A model generated the notes under the pieces. That model was not told where the DNA came from and made no database searches. It saw only the letters and a list, made by a program, of their open reading frames with translations. From the NCBI RefSeq assembly GCF_047468865.1, contig NZ_JBLGTV010000004.1, positions 1 to 64,000 of the forward strand: a DNA stretch of 64,000 nucleotides, in the 5' to 3' direction. The position numbers were made by a program, and so were the translations under genes. Below are positions 1 to 8,570 of the stretch, one piece after another. How positions within the stretch are numbered: position 1 is the first letter of the stretch; each line of letters starts with the position of its first letter. The DNA is from Castellaniella hirudinis_A. Lineage in GTDB: Bacteria; Pseudomonadota; Gammaproteobacteria; Burkholderiales; Burkholderiaceae_B.

Positions 1-151
1 GAGTTATGGATATCGGATATAGCTAGAATGCTCAGTGTTCATGCGGGTTGCTGGGATTATGCAGGGCCGACGAATTAATTGGACCGATTTAGTGCTGTTT
101 TAGGCAAAAATAATGAAAGCAGACGGCGCCAGGCCCCGCCTGGACGCTTGA

Positions 152-209
152 GCCGCATGCGCAAAGCCCCCCGGCAGCCTGGACTGCCGGGGGGCTTTGC
201 GCATGCGGC
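152..209 (-). terminator. Strong hairpin downstream of serA
   Basis: Positions 152-177 pair perfectly with 184-209 (26 bp) around the six-base loop CCTGGA, and the stem holds an AAAGCCCCCC / GGGGGGCTTT core. It lies about 40 bp past the serA stop. No clear T-run follows on either strand, so it may work in both directions or act as an RNA 3' end stabiliser. The other bases of 1-249 show no gene that I can support. Confidence 0.75.
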
Positions 210-249
210 GGACGGCGAACCCGGGCGCGGAAAACCGGCCCGGAACCCG

Positions 250-1449
250 TTAGACGCGGTCGCAGCGAATGGTAATGGGGTGGCGGCGCAGGCCCTCGAT
301 GACCTGGTCGGTGACTTCGCCGTCGACATCGGTGATGGCGTAGCCGATCTTGCCGCGTGTCTGCAGCTGCTGGCTGACGATATTGAGGCCGAACTCGCCC
401 ATCAGGTTGCTGAGTGCCCCCATGGCCCCCGGCACATTCTGGTGGATATGGATGATGCGCGCCGTGCCGGCCGGTTCGTGGTAGGAAATTTCGGGGAAAT
501 TGACTGTGCCTTTGGTGGTGCCGCTGCTGACGAAGCGCTTGAGTTTTTCGGCGACCTCGCGGCCGATGTTTTCCTGGGATTCCTGGGTGCTGCCGCCGAT
601 GTGCGGTGTGAGAATCACGTTGTGCAGGCCGCGCAGGGGGCTGTCCAGCGCCTCGTCGCGGCTCTTGGGCTCGGTGGGGAAGACGTCGATGGCGGCGCCC
701 GACAGATGGCCCGATTTCAAGGCCCGCTGCAGGGCGGGGATATCGACCACCGTGCCGCGCGAGGCGTTGATCAGGATGCTGCCGGGTTTCATGGCGGCGA
801 TCGCATCGGTGTCGATCAGGTTGCTGGTGTCCTTGCCGCCGGGAACGTGCAGGGTGACGACGTCGGCCTGCCCCAGGAATTTTTGCAGGGACGTGGTGGC
901 ATGGGCGTTGCCCAGAGGCAGCTTGGCTTCGATGTCGTGATACAGCACCCGCATGCCGAAGGATTCGGCCAGGATGCCGACTTGCGAACCGATGTTGCCA
1001 TAACCCACGATGCCCAGGGTCTTGCCCCGGGCCTCGTAGGCGCCGTCGGCCGTTTTATCCCAGAAGCCCTCGTGCACCCGGGCGTTTTTCTCCGGGATGC
1101 GGCGCAGCAACAGAATGGCTTCGCCCAGGACGAGTTCGGCCACCGAGCGGGTATTGGAATACGGCGCGTTGAACACCGGCACCCCGTTGAGCGCGGCGGT
1201 TTCCAGATCGACTTGGTTGGTGCCGATGCAGAAGCAGCCGATGGCACGCAAATCGGGCAAGCTGGACAGCACGCTTTGATCCAGGTGGGTGCGGGAACGG
1301 ATGCCCGCCACCTGCGCCCCTTTCAGGGCGTCGAGCAAGGCATCGCCCGTCAATGCCCCCGGGTAGGTAATGACCTCGTCGAAGCCCGCCGCGACAAAGA
1401 CTTCCTTGGCGCTGGCGTGGATGTTTTCGAACAGAACGATGCGTGCCAT
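250..1449 (-). CDS. serA: D-3-phosphoglycerate dehydrogenase
   Basis: This enzyme oxidises 3-phosphoglycerate to 3-phosphohydroxypyruvate with NAD, the first committed step of serine synthesis in the cytoplasm. The 399-residue protein has the split D-2-hydroxyacid dehydrogenase fold. An NAD-binding Rossmann stretch (GIVGYGNIGSQVG) lies near residue 155, and the catalytic Arg/Glu/His set is in the NASRGTVVD and TPHIGGST blocks. A C-terminal ACT domain covers about the last 75 residues and contains the typical IHIHQNVPG motif, so serine feedback is expected. I chose the ATG at 1449 because AAGGA precedes it and family proteins start at MARIVLFE; an upstream in-frame ATG at 1464 would add only five residues. 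The upstream region carries a nested dyad. The length matches the short ACT-bearing type found in E. coli. Confidence 0.95.
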   Translation of the reverse strand: MARIVLFENIHASAKEVFVAAGFDEVITYPGALTGDALLDALKGAQVAGIRSRTHLDQSVLSSLPDLRAIGCFCIGTNQVDLETAALNGVPVFNAPYSNTRSVAELVLGEAILLLRRIPEKNARVHEGFWDKTADGAYEARGKTLGIVGYGNIGSQVGILAESFGMRVLYHDIEAKLPLGNAHATTSLQKFLGQADVVTLHVPGGKDTSNLIDTDAIAAMKPGSILINASRGTVVDIPALQRALKSGHLSGAAIDVFPTEPKSRDEALDSPLRGLHNVILTPHIGGSTQESQENIGREVAEKLKRFVSSGTTKGTVNFPEISYHEPAGTARIIHIHQNVPGAMGALSNLMGEFGLNIVSQQLQTRGKIGYAITDVDGEVTDQVIEGLRRHPITIRCDRV

Positions 1450-1481
1450 CTTGATCCTTCTCAAGCAAAAGTAAAAGGCCT

Positions 1482-1547
1482 ATTGTGCGGTATTTCTGAC
1501 TTGCTGTCAGGGTCATCCCTGACATAAACAGGGTCAAACCGCACAAT
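1482..1547. promoter_or_regulatory. Nested dyad upstream of serA
   Basis: Outer arms ATTGTGCGGT (1482-1491) and ACCGCACAAT (1538-1547) and inner arms TGTCAGGG (1505-1512) and CCCTGACA (1517-1524) are both perfect and share one centre, 1514.5. This looks like an operator for a dimeric or tetrameric regulator of serA. The same two elements recur in part at 17372-17402. The regulator is unknown. Confidence 0.5.
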
Positions 1548-1666
1548 CTTGACAGGTATTCTTTATCTACGAATATATACATATAGCCCGGGCACTGGGT
1601 TTTACCCTGAAACCCGAGCGGCAAGGCTTGCTGTTCAGGGCCGCGACCCACAGCCGCCGGCGGCCG

Positions 1667-3601
1667 TCAGTCCGGCGCGCGGCCCTGGCCCGCGAGGCCG
1701 AACGCCACCTGATCGCGGCCACCGGACTTGGCCCGGTACAGGCATTCATCCGCCCGCCGAAACAGCGACTGGGCGGTGTCCTCCGGCTGCCAGACCGCCA
1801 GGCCCGCGCTGAGGGTCAGCGGCAGCGACCGCCCGTCCGGCAGCGGTACCGGGTGCCCGCGCACATGCGCCAGCAGCCCATCGACCAGTTGGACGGCGCT
1901 GTCCAGGGTCGTGCCCGGCAGCAGGGCGACGAATTCCTCGCCGCCGAAGCGGCCCAGCACGTCCGCCTGGCGGCGCACCAGGTTGCGCAGGACTTCCGCC
2001 ACCCATTGCAGGGCCACATCGCCCATGTCGTGTCCATAGGCATCGTTGACCTGCTTGAAGTGATCCAGATCGAACACCACCAGAACCAGCTGATAGCCGG
2101 ACGCGCCGTCGGCCTGGCGCAACAGTTGCGCCAGGGCATTGTCCAGCCCCCGGCGATTCAGCAGCCCCGTCAAGGGATCGTGCTGGCTCAGTGCCCGCAG
2201 CTGCTGGTTGGCCTGTTCCAGCGCGGCCATGGTGGTTTCGAGGTCGGCGGTTCGCAGCTGCACCTGATGCTGCAGCGAACTGCGGGCCGAGGATTCGATC
2301 TGCAGGGCGCGATCCATGAGCTGGCGCAGCTGCATGACCTCGGCATAGGTCAGCAGAAATATCTGGCTGCCCAGGCCGATCTGCATCCAGCGTTCCTGGG
2401 CGACGAAACCCGGGATCAGGCCAAAGGCGGCCAGGCCATACAACAGAAAGCCGGAAAAAAACACCAGCCAGGAAAGCAAGTACAGATGCGCCATGCGTTC
2501 GCCCTGCCGGGCATGGCGGATACTGATGCCGAACATCAGCACCATGCTGGACAGGGCATAGATTGTGTTGGCCTTGATGCTGAGTTCGTAGGGCAACCAG
2601 AAACTGGCCAGGAACAACCCCAGGCCAAGCAGATACAAGCCCCGGAAGGCCCGCCATTGGCGCGGCCAGGACTGCCGGCCGACCGCCAGAAAATGCTGGG
2701 TGAACAGCAGCAGGCTGAGGATCGCCAGGACTTCGGTCAGGGGAATGGCCAGATTGGCCAGCCTGGGCAGGCCGGGCCACAGGTATTGAAACGCCAGCCC
2801 CGCCATGGAGGTGATGAACAAGCCCGCGCAAAGCACATACAGCGCGTTGAACAACGGCTGCCAAATGCGCAAACGGAAAAACAGCGTCAAGTTGAACACC
2901 GCCAGCAACAGCATGGCCCCGATGAACATCCCCTGAACCAGGCTGTAGGTCTGGGTGCGTTCCAGGCCGGCCTGCGCGGTGGTCAAGGACAAGGGCAAAT
3001 TGAGCGCCCCGGAGCTTTGCACCCGCAACACCACGCCTTGCGCCTGCCCGGGGCCAAAATGCAAGGGCAGGAAAAAAAGACGGTGCTTGACCGGCCGGGC
3101 ATCGAAGGGCTGCGCATCGCCCATGTGAACAGCGTCGATCAGCCTGGGCGCCGCCCGGGGCGGCCCGGCCCCCAGGTCGAACACCCAGAAATCCACCTGA
3201 TCCAGCAAGGGGTAGTCCAGCTGCAGAAACCAAGATTGATCCTGGTCGCCCGGATTGCGCATCGGGACATACACCCAATAAGCGGCCGGCGTCTGGACGA
3301 ACGTCATCTGGTCGGCGGCCCGTTTTTGCATGGGCCAGCGGCCGCTCAGGACATCCTGGGGCGTCAGGGCATGGGCATCGTCCCGGACGAAGCAGAGTTC
3401 CGGCAAGGGGGCCGTCTGCGCCTGCGGCGCCGGCAGGGCAACCATGTCGCACAGGGCTTGCAGGGGCTGCGCCTGCGCCGCGGGCCCCTGCAAGGCCAGC
3501 CAACAGCCGATCAATGCGAGCACACCGGCCCACCCCCCAACGGACAGGAAAACACGCAAGAACTGAAGGGATGGTATTCCCATACCAATGAGGGCCCCCA
3601 T
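1667..3601 (-). CDS. 7TMR-DISM membrane diguanylate cyclase
   Basis: The likely role is a sensor that makes cyclic di-GMP from GTP at the inner membrane. The 644-residue protein has an N-terminal membrane or signal segment, then a periplasmic 7TMR-DISM extracellular domain (about residues 45-185, with the AYWVYVPMRNPGDQ type core). A block of about seven hydrophobic helices (about 195-400) follows, then a short coiled coil (about 410-455) and a C-terminal GGDEF domain. The active-site motif is GGEEF (near residue 552), and an RQAD inhibitory I-site lies just before it, so product inhibition is predicted. The periplasmic ligand cannot be inferred. The start is uncertain: the in-frame ATG at 3583 is as plausible as the one at 3601. 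It is divergent from ovoA and about 165 bp away. Confidence 0.88.
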   Translation of the reverse strand: MGALIGMGIPSLQFLRVFLSVGGWAGVLALIGCWLALQGPAAQAQPLQALCDMVALPAPQAQTAPLPELCFVRDDAHALTPQDVLSGRWPMQKRAADQMTFVQTPAAYWVYVPMRNPGDQDQSWFLQLDYPLLDQVDFWVFDLGAGPPRAAPRLIDAVHMGDAQPFDARPVKHRLFFLPLHFGPGQAQGVVLRVQSSGALNLPLSLTTAQAGLERTQTYSLVQGMFIGAMLLLAVFNLTLFFRLRIWQPLFNALYVLCAGLFITSMAGLAFQYLWPGLPRLANLAIPLTEVLAILSLLLFTQHFLAVGRQSWPRQWRAFRGLYLLGLGLFLASFWLPYELSIKANTIYALSSMVLMFGISIRHARQGERMAHLYLLSWLVFFSGFLLYGLAAFGLIPGFVAQERWMQIGLGSQIFLLTYAEVMQLRQLMDRALQIESSARSSLQHQVQLRTADLETTMAALEQANQQLRALSQHDPLTGLLNRRGLDNALAQLLRQADGASGYQLVLVVFDLDHFKQVNDAYGHDMGDVALQWVAEVLRNLVRRQADVLGRFGGEEFVALLPGTTLDSAVQLVDGLLAHVRGHPVPLPDGRSLPLTLSAGLAVWQPEDTAQSLFRRADECLYRAKSGGRDQVAFGLAGQGRAPD

Positions 3602-3768
3602 GAAACAGACCAGAATCGGGCGACATCTATGCTATTTATTATGCATGGGAAACCCGCGCGTGGCGACCAGCGGGCCGTCACCGACGGCTACCCGCCGCCT
3701 TCCCGCAGTACCATTGTTCCAAGCCATTCGGCCCGCTTCCGCTCGGGCACGCTCTATAAGGATTTACC

Positions 3769-5928
3769 ATGACCTCTCCCGCCTCGAACACGACTGCGCA
3801 ACCGCGGCACACCCCGGCCGGCGGCGCCCTGTTCGCCCGCACCCCGAACCTGGCCGATCCAGATACCCAGCGCCTGCGGGCCACGATGCGGCAGTATTTC
3901 CTGGAAACCTTCGACCGCTACGAATCGCTGTTCCAGTGCCTGGCCGGCGACGACGCCTATTACGTCAAGCCCATCGCCCTGCGCCATCCCCTGATCTTCT
4001 ATTTCGGGCACACGGCCACGTTCTTCGTCAACAAGCTGTTGCTGACCCGGATGATCGGCCAGCGGCTGGATCAGCGCCTGGAATCCATTTTCGCCGTGGG
4101 CGTGGATGAAATGAGCTGGGACGACCTGGATGAAAAAAACTACGATTGGCCCAGCGTCGCCGAAGTCCAGGCCTACCGCGACCAGGTGCGCCAGCTGGTC
4201 TGCGGCCTGATCGACCACGCGCCCCTGCAATCGCCCATCGACTGGCAAAACCCCTGGTGGGCCATCATCATGGGGGTGGAACACGAACGCATCCACATCG
4301 AAACGTCTTCCGTGCTGATCCGCCAGCACCTGCTCAAGTACGTCCGCCCGGCGGCGGGCTGGGCGCCCATCGCCGATACGGGCGAGGCCGCGCCGGCCAA
4401 TGAAGCCGTCCGGGTGCCGGCGGGCGTCGTGCAGGTCGGCAAAGACTACGCCAGCCCACAATACGGCTGGGACAACGAATACGGCCATCACACGGCGGAC
4501 ATCGAATCCTTCCAGGCCAGCCGCTACCTGGTCAGCAACCAGGAATACCTGGCCTTCGTCGAGGCGGGCGGCTACCGCAACCACCGCGACTGGACGGAAG
4601 AAGGCCGCCAATGGCTGGATTACAGCCGGGCCGAACACCCCACGTTCTGGGTCAAGAAAACCCAGGGCTGGGCCCTGCGCCTGATGACGCAGGAAATCCC
4701 CATGCCATGGGCCTGGCCGGTGGAAGTCAATTACCTGGAAGCCAAGGCCTTCTGCAACTGGAAAGCGGCCGAAACCGGCCAGCCGGTGCGCCTGCCCACC
4801 GAAGACGAATGGTATCGGCTGTACGACGCCGCCGGCCTGCGGGATCCCGCCGCCGGCCAGCCCTGCCAGGCCAATCTGCACCTGGATCACGGGGCCTCGT
4901 CCTGCCCAGTCAACCGCTACGCCCACGGCGACTGGTACGACGTGGTGGGCAATGTCTGGCAATGGACGGAGACCCCCACCTACCCCTTCGATGGCTTCGA
5001 TGTCCATCCGATCTACGATGACTTCACCACGCCGACCTTCGATGGCCGCCACAACCTCATCAAGGGCGGTTCCTGGATTGCCTGCGGCAACGAAGCCGTG
5101 CGGGCCTCGCGCTATGCCTTCCGGCGGCATTTCTTCCAGCATGCCGGTTTTCGCTATGTGATTTCGCACGCCCCGGCCGAAGCCCCCGCCGCCTACTACG
5201 AAACCGACAAACTCATGTCGGAATATGCTGAATTCCACTACGGCGACCGCTACTTCGACGTGCCCAATTTCCCGCAGGCGCTGGCCCAAATCGCCATCGA
5301 GGCCCTGGGCGACCGGCCCCGCCGCCGCGCGCTGGATCTGGGCTGCGCCTCGGGGCGGGCGACCTTCGAGCTGGCCCGCGCTTTCGACCACGTGACCGGG
5401 GTGGATTTCTCGGCGCGCTTCATCAACCAGGGAGTGCAGCTGATCCAATCCGGCCAGTTGCGCTACACCCTGGCCGACGAAGGCGAACTGGTGTCCTACA
5501 AAGCCCGCAGCCTGGCCGAACTGGGCCTGCGGGACACCATCGAGCGGGTGGAGTTCTACCAGGGCGACGCCTGCAACCTGAAGCCGCACTATACGGACTA
5601 CGACCTGGTGCTGGCGGCCAACCTGATCGACCGCTTGTACGATCCCGCCCGGTTCCTGGGTCAGATCCACGACCGCATCGTGCCGGGCGGCCTGCTGATG
5701 ATCGCCTCCCCCTACACCTGGCTGGAAGAACACACGCCCCGCCACGCCTGGGTGGGCGGCTTCAAGAAGGACGCCGAGAACTACACCACGCTGGACGGCC
5801 TGAAAGACCACCTGGGCCAGCATTTCCGCTTGATCGCCGGCCCCCGGGACGTGCCGTTCGTGATCCGCGAGACACGGCGCAAATTCCAGCACACCCTGTC
5901 CGAGGTGACGATCTGGGAAAGAATCTAA
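3769..5928 (+). CDS. ovoA: 5-histidylcysteine sulfoxide synthase / 4-mercaptohistidine N1-methyltransferase
   Basis: OvoA joins histidine and cysteine with O2 to give 5-histidylcysteine sulfoxide; its C-terminal domain later methylates 5-thiohistidine to ovothiol A. The 719-residue protein matches the fused family. A DinB-like N-terminal domain holds GHTATFF (His81), and EHERIHIE supplies His172 and His176, together the expected three-His iron site. The FGE-sulfatase-like domain (about 210-460) contains RLPTEDEWYRLY, NVWQWTET and KGGSWIACGNEAVRASR. The SAM methyltransferase domain starts near residue 490 with the glycine-rich ALDLGCASGR motif at 521-530. The HxxxHxE pattern and the methyltransferase separate it from EgtB. 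The PLP-dependent sulfoxide lyase OvoB is not next to it and I did not find one in the window, so that step must be encoded elsewhere. The stop is followed by a short non-coding gap. Confidence 0.9.
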   Translation: MTSPASNTTAQPRHTPAGGALFARTPNLADPDTQRLRATMRQYFLETFDRYESLFQCLAGDDAYYVKPIALRHPLIFYFGHTATFFVNKLLLTRMIGQRLDQRLESIFAVGVDEMSWDDLDEKNYDWPSVAEVQAYRDQVRQLVCGLIDHAPLQSPIDWQNPWWAIIMGVEHERIHIETSSVLIRQHLLKYVRPAAGWAPIADTGEAAPANEAVRVPAGVVQVGKDYASPQYGWDNEYGHHTADIESFQASRYLVSNQEYLAFVEAGGYRNHRDWTEEGRQWLDYSRAEHPTFWVKKTQGWALRLMTQEIPMPWAWPVEVNYLEAKAFCNWKAAETGQPVRLPTEDEWYRLYDAAGLRDPAAGQPCQANLHLDHGASSCPVNRYAHGDWYDVVGNVWQWTETPTYPFDGFDVHPIYDDFTTPTFDGRHNLIKGGSWIACGNEAVRASRYAFRRHFFQHAGFRYVISHAPAEAPAAYYETDKLMSEYAEFHYGDRYFDVPNFPQALAQIAIEALGDRPRRRALDLGCASGRATFELARAFDHVTGVDFSARFINQGVQLIQSGQLRYTLADEGELVSYKARSLAELGLRDTIERVEFYQGDACNLKPHYTDYDLVLAANLIDRLYDPARFLGQIHDRIVPGGLLMIASPYTWLEEHTPRHAWVGGFKKDAENYTTLDGLKDHLGQHFRLIAGPRDVPFVIRETRRKFQHTLSEVTIWERI

Positions 5929-6017
5929 GCCGACCCAAGGCCGCCGGAAGCGGCGGGGGCGACGCCTGCCCCCCCGGGACGAACGCCGGGCAAGCGTCAC
6001 GTCCGCGATGGCTGCGG

Positions 6018-6098
6018 CGTATTGACGGTGGATGACGACGTATTGACGGCGCATCCGGCCATCCGCCTGCCGATGATGACGCATCCGATCATCCGCCT
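6018..6098. repeat. Short direct repeats upstream of the cystine-type ABC operon
   Basis: The 309-bp gap between ovoA and the binding-protein gene (5929-6237) holds two pairs of direct repeats. CGTATTGACGG occurs at 6018-6028 and 6039-6049, 21 bp apart. GCATCCGGCCATCCGCCT (6051-6068) is repeated with two changes at 6081-6098. The even spacing could suit regulator binding, but nothing identifies a protein. The rest of the gap turns AT-rich from about 6110 and probably contains the operon promoter. Confidence 0.4.
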
Positions 6099-6237
6099 TT
6101 CGGCGAATTGCCCATATAACCGGCTCGCATATACTTAAAAACCGAAAAGCTTTGCAGCGGCATCCCAGGTTTATTAGAATGAAAACCTATAAAACAAGCC
6201 ATTGATATAACAAAACCACTTGATAACCGAGTCATCC

Positions 6238-7047
6238 ATGAAAAAAATCTCCGCGCTGATCCTGGCCGCCGCCCTACCGCTGCTGTTGGCCACCCCCGCC
6301 GCCCAGGCCGCCCCCGACGCCGACCTGGCGGCCATCCAGAAAGCGGGTGTGCTGCGCATCGGCACTGAAGGCACCTATGCGCCGTTTTCCTTCCACGACC
6401 AGAAAGACAACCGCCTGGTGGGCTTCGACGTGGACATCGGCCGGGCACTGGCCAAAGAACTGGGGGTCAAACCCGAATTCATCGAAGGCAAATGGGACGG
6501 GCTGATCGCCGGGCTGGATGCCAACCGCTACGATGTCGTGATCAATCAGGTGGGCATCAGCCCCGAGCGCCAGGCGAAGTTCGATTTTTCCGAGCCCTAT
6601 ATTGCCTCGGCGGCCGCGCTGATCGTGCGCGATGACAACACCGACATCCAGTCTTTCGACGATCTCAAGGGCAAGCGCTCGGCCAACAGCATCACCAGCA
6701 ACTTCGGCAAGCTGGCGCAACAACACGGCGCCGAAGTCGTCCCGGTTCAGGGTTTCAACGACGCCATCGCCTTGCTGACCTCCGGGCGGGTCGATGCCAC
6801 CGTGAACGACAAACTGTCATTTCTCGACTTCAAGAAGCAGCAGCCCAATGCCAAGGTCAAGCTGGTGGCTACCGACGATAGCGCTGAGTTCGGCCGTTCC
6901 GGGGTGTTGATGCGCAAGAACCAGCCCGCGCTGAAGGCGGCCATCGACCAGGCGCTGCAAAAAATCAGCAAGGAAGGCACCTACAAACCCATCTCCGAGC
7001 AATACTTCGGCGAAGACCTGTCGCCCAAGCCGTGGGCCGATCGCTGA
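6238..7047 (+). CDS. Amino-acid (cystine-type) ABC transporter substrate-binding protein
   Basis: This is the periplasmic binding protein of a polar amino-acid importer. It has 269 residues and a clear Sec signal peptide ending near AAQA (about residue 24). The SBP family 3 signature GFDVDIGRALAKELG lies near residue 67. The pattern VLRIGTEGTYAPFSFHD and the RSGVLMRKNQP segment resemble the cystine-binding TcyJ/FliY group more than the arginine or glutamine groups, but specificity is inferred. The ATG at 6238 starts MKKISAL directly before the signal core; an in-frame start 18 bases upstream would spoil the signal peptide. A hairpin between this gene and the permease gene probably lets the binding protein be made in excess. 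Confidence 0.85.
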   Translation: MKKISALILAAALPLLLATPAAQAAPDADLAAIQKAGVLRIGTEGTYAPFSFHDQKDNRLVGFDVDIGRALAKELGVKPEFIEGKWDGLIAGLDANRYDVVINQVGISPERQAKFDFSEPYIASAAALIVRDDNTDIQSFDDLKGKRSANSITSNFGKLAQQHGAEVVPVQGFNDAIALLTSGRVDATVNDKLSFLDFKKQQPNAKVKLVATDDSAEFGRSGVLMRKNQPALKAAIDQALQKISKEGTYKPISEQYFGEDLSPKPWADR

Positions 7048-7068
7048 TCGCCGGCACGTGGCATCGAC

Positions 7069-7101
7069 CGTCCTGGCCCGGCCCTTGACCGGGCCAGGAC
7101 G
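7069..7101 (+). terminator. Intercistronic hairpin between binding protein and permease genes
   Basis: CGTCCTGGCCCGG (7069-7081) pairs perfectly with CCGGGCCAGGACG (7089-7101) around a seven-base loop. No T-run follows, so partial termination or 3' protection of the first cistron is more likely than full termination. The permease gene begins 35 bp later. Confidence 0.6.
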
Positions 7102-7136
7102 CATTTCCGCGACCATAAAAACACAAGGACGTCCCT

Positions 7137-7817
7137 GTGCCAGACTGGCTAGAACTCATGTCCAACTCCCTCTGGCCGCTGCTGGTCGGGGGGATCAAAT
7201 TCACGGTGCCGCTGGCGATCCTGTCCTTTCTGGCCGGGCTGGTGCTGGCCTTTCTGGCCGCCATCGCGCGCCTGTTCGGGCCGCCGCCGCTGGTGGCCAT
7301 CGTCCGTTTCTACATCTGGCTGATCCGTGGCACGCCTTTGCTGGTGCAGCTGTTTCTGATCTTTTACGGCCTGCCCAGCATCGGCGTGGTGCTGGATCCC
7401 CTGACCGCCGCCCTGATCGGCTTTTCGCTGAACATGGGGGCCTATAACGCCGAAGTCATCCGGGGGGCCATCGAAGCCATCCCCAAGGGCCAATGGGACG
7501 CGGCGTACTCACTGAGCATGACCCGCGGCCAGGCTCTGCGCCGCACGGTGCTGCCGCAAGCCGCCCGCGTGGCCGTGCCGCCACTGTCCAATTCCTTCAT
7601 CGCGCTGGTCAAGGACACATCGCTGGCGGCCGTCATCACCGTCCCCGAAATCTTCCAGGCGGCCCAGCGCATCGCATCGGTCACCTACGAACCCCTGGTG
7701 CTGTACACCGAAGCCGCCCTGGTCTACCTGGTGCTGTGCAGCTTCCTCTCCGCGGCCCAAACCCGCCTGGAACGCTACTTCGGCCAGCACGCCGTTTTTT
7801 CCGAAGGCCAACGATGA
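7137..7817 (+). CDS. Amino-acid ABC transporter permease (HisM/TcyL type)
   Basis: This is an inner-membrane subunit of the polar amino-acid importer. It has 226 residues with about five hydrophobic helices. The cytoplasmic EAA loop (AEVIRGAIEAIPKGQWDAA) that docks the ATPase lies at about residues 103-121, and the helix pair IRGTPLLVQLFLIFYGLP is typical of the HEQRo/HisM family. Translation appears to start at GTG 7137 with ACAAGGAC upstream. The stop overlaps the start of the ATPase gene (ATGA), so the two are coupled. Only one permease gene is present, so a homodimer is expected, as in the E. coli cystine transporter. Confidence 0.88.
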   Translation: MPDWLELMSNSLWPLLVGGIKFTVPLAILSFLAGLVLAFLAAIARLFGPPPLVAIVRFYIWLIRGTPLLVQLFLIFYGLPSIGVVLDPLTAALIGFSLNMGAYNAEVIRGAIEAIPKGQWDAAYSLSMTRGQALRRTVLPQAARVAVPPLSNSFIALVKDTSLAAVITVPEIFQAAQRIASVTYEPLVLYTEAALVYLVLCSFLSAAQTRLERYFGQHAVFSEGQR

Positions 7818-8557
7818 TCCAGTTAAGCCATATCCGCAAGGCCTTCGGCGCGCACGAAGTGCTGAAAACCGTCAGCGTGCAGATCCCCGAAGGCCAGGTG
7901 ACCGCATTGATCGGGCCTTCGGGCAGTGGCAAAAGCACGCTGCTGCGCTGCGTCAACCTGCTGGAAATCCCGGACGCGGGCGAACTGGCCATCGGCGCGG
8001 AACATATTCGCTTTACACCGGGCCAACACCCCGCGCGCGACGCGGTGCAACGCATCCGCCAACAAACCGGGATGGTGTTCCAGAATTTCCAGCTGTTCCC
8101 CCACCAGACGGCGGTGCAAAACGTCATGGAGGGCCTGGTCACGGTGAAGCGCTGGCCGCGCGACCGCGCCCACGCCCGCGCCTGCGAACTGCTGGACAAG
8201 GTGGGGCTGAAAGACAAGGCCGACGCCTGGCCCACCAGCCTGTCGGGCGGGCAGCAGCAGCGGGTGGCCATCGCCCGCGCCCTGGCACCGGCGCCCCAGG
8301 TGCTGCTGTGCGACGAACCGACGTCGGCCCTGGATCCGGGCCTGGCCGCCGAGGTGGTGGCCGTGCTGGGCGACCTGGCGGCCGAAGGCATGACCATGCT
8401 GATGGCCACGCACGACCTGCGCCTGGCCGCGCATATCGCCAGCCGGACGGTATACCTGGAGGACGGCGCCATCATAGAATCCGGCGATTCGAAAACCCTG
8501 TTCGCGGCGCCCCAGGATCCCCGGACGCAACGTTTTGTGACCACGCTGACCGCTTGA
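7814..8557 (+). CDS. Amino-acid ABC transporter ATP-binding protein
   Basis: This is the ATPase that drives the polar amino-acid importer from the cytoplasmic side. The 247-residue protein carries Walker A GPSGSGKST (near residue 33), the Q-loop VFQNFQLFPHQT, the signature LSGGQQQR, Walker B VLLCDEPTSALDP and the switch His in MATHD. The ATG at 7814 lies inside the permease stop (ATGA overlap), as usual in such operons; the open frame continues upstream but without family similarity. It is closest in layout to TcyN/GlnQ proteins. The ung gene follows 13 bp after the stop and may be cotranscribed. Confidence 0.9.
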   Translation: MIQLSHIRKAFGAHEVLKTVSVQIPEGQVTALIGPSGSGKSTLLRCVNLLEIPDAGELAIGAEHIRFTPGQHPARDAVQRIRQQTGMVFQNFQLFPHQTAVQNVMEGLVTVKRWPRDRAHARACELLDKVGLKDKADAWPTSLSGGQQQRVAIARALAPAPQVLLCDEPTSALDPGLAAEVVAVLGDLAAEGMTMLMATHDLRLAAHIASRTVYLEDGAIIESGDSKTLFAAPQDPRTQRFVTTLTA

Positions 8558-8570
8558 CGCCGAATCGACC

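Noticed and set aside
79..1527. Long open frame on the plus strand opposite serA
   Set aside because: It is a GC-rich antisense shadow of a clear serA gene, with no family pattern. The same applies to long frames opposite ovoA (3754-6084), the cyclase (1628-3772), cydD (20488-22080) and ppc (55373-56608).
1549..1577. TTGACA with an AATATA 17 bp downstream on the plus strand
   Set aside because: It resembles a promoter, but it points into the antisense of the cyclase gene and no transcript or RNA structure supports it.
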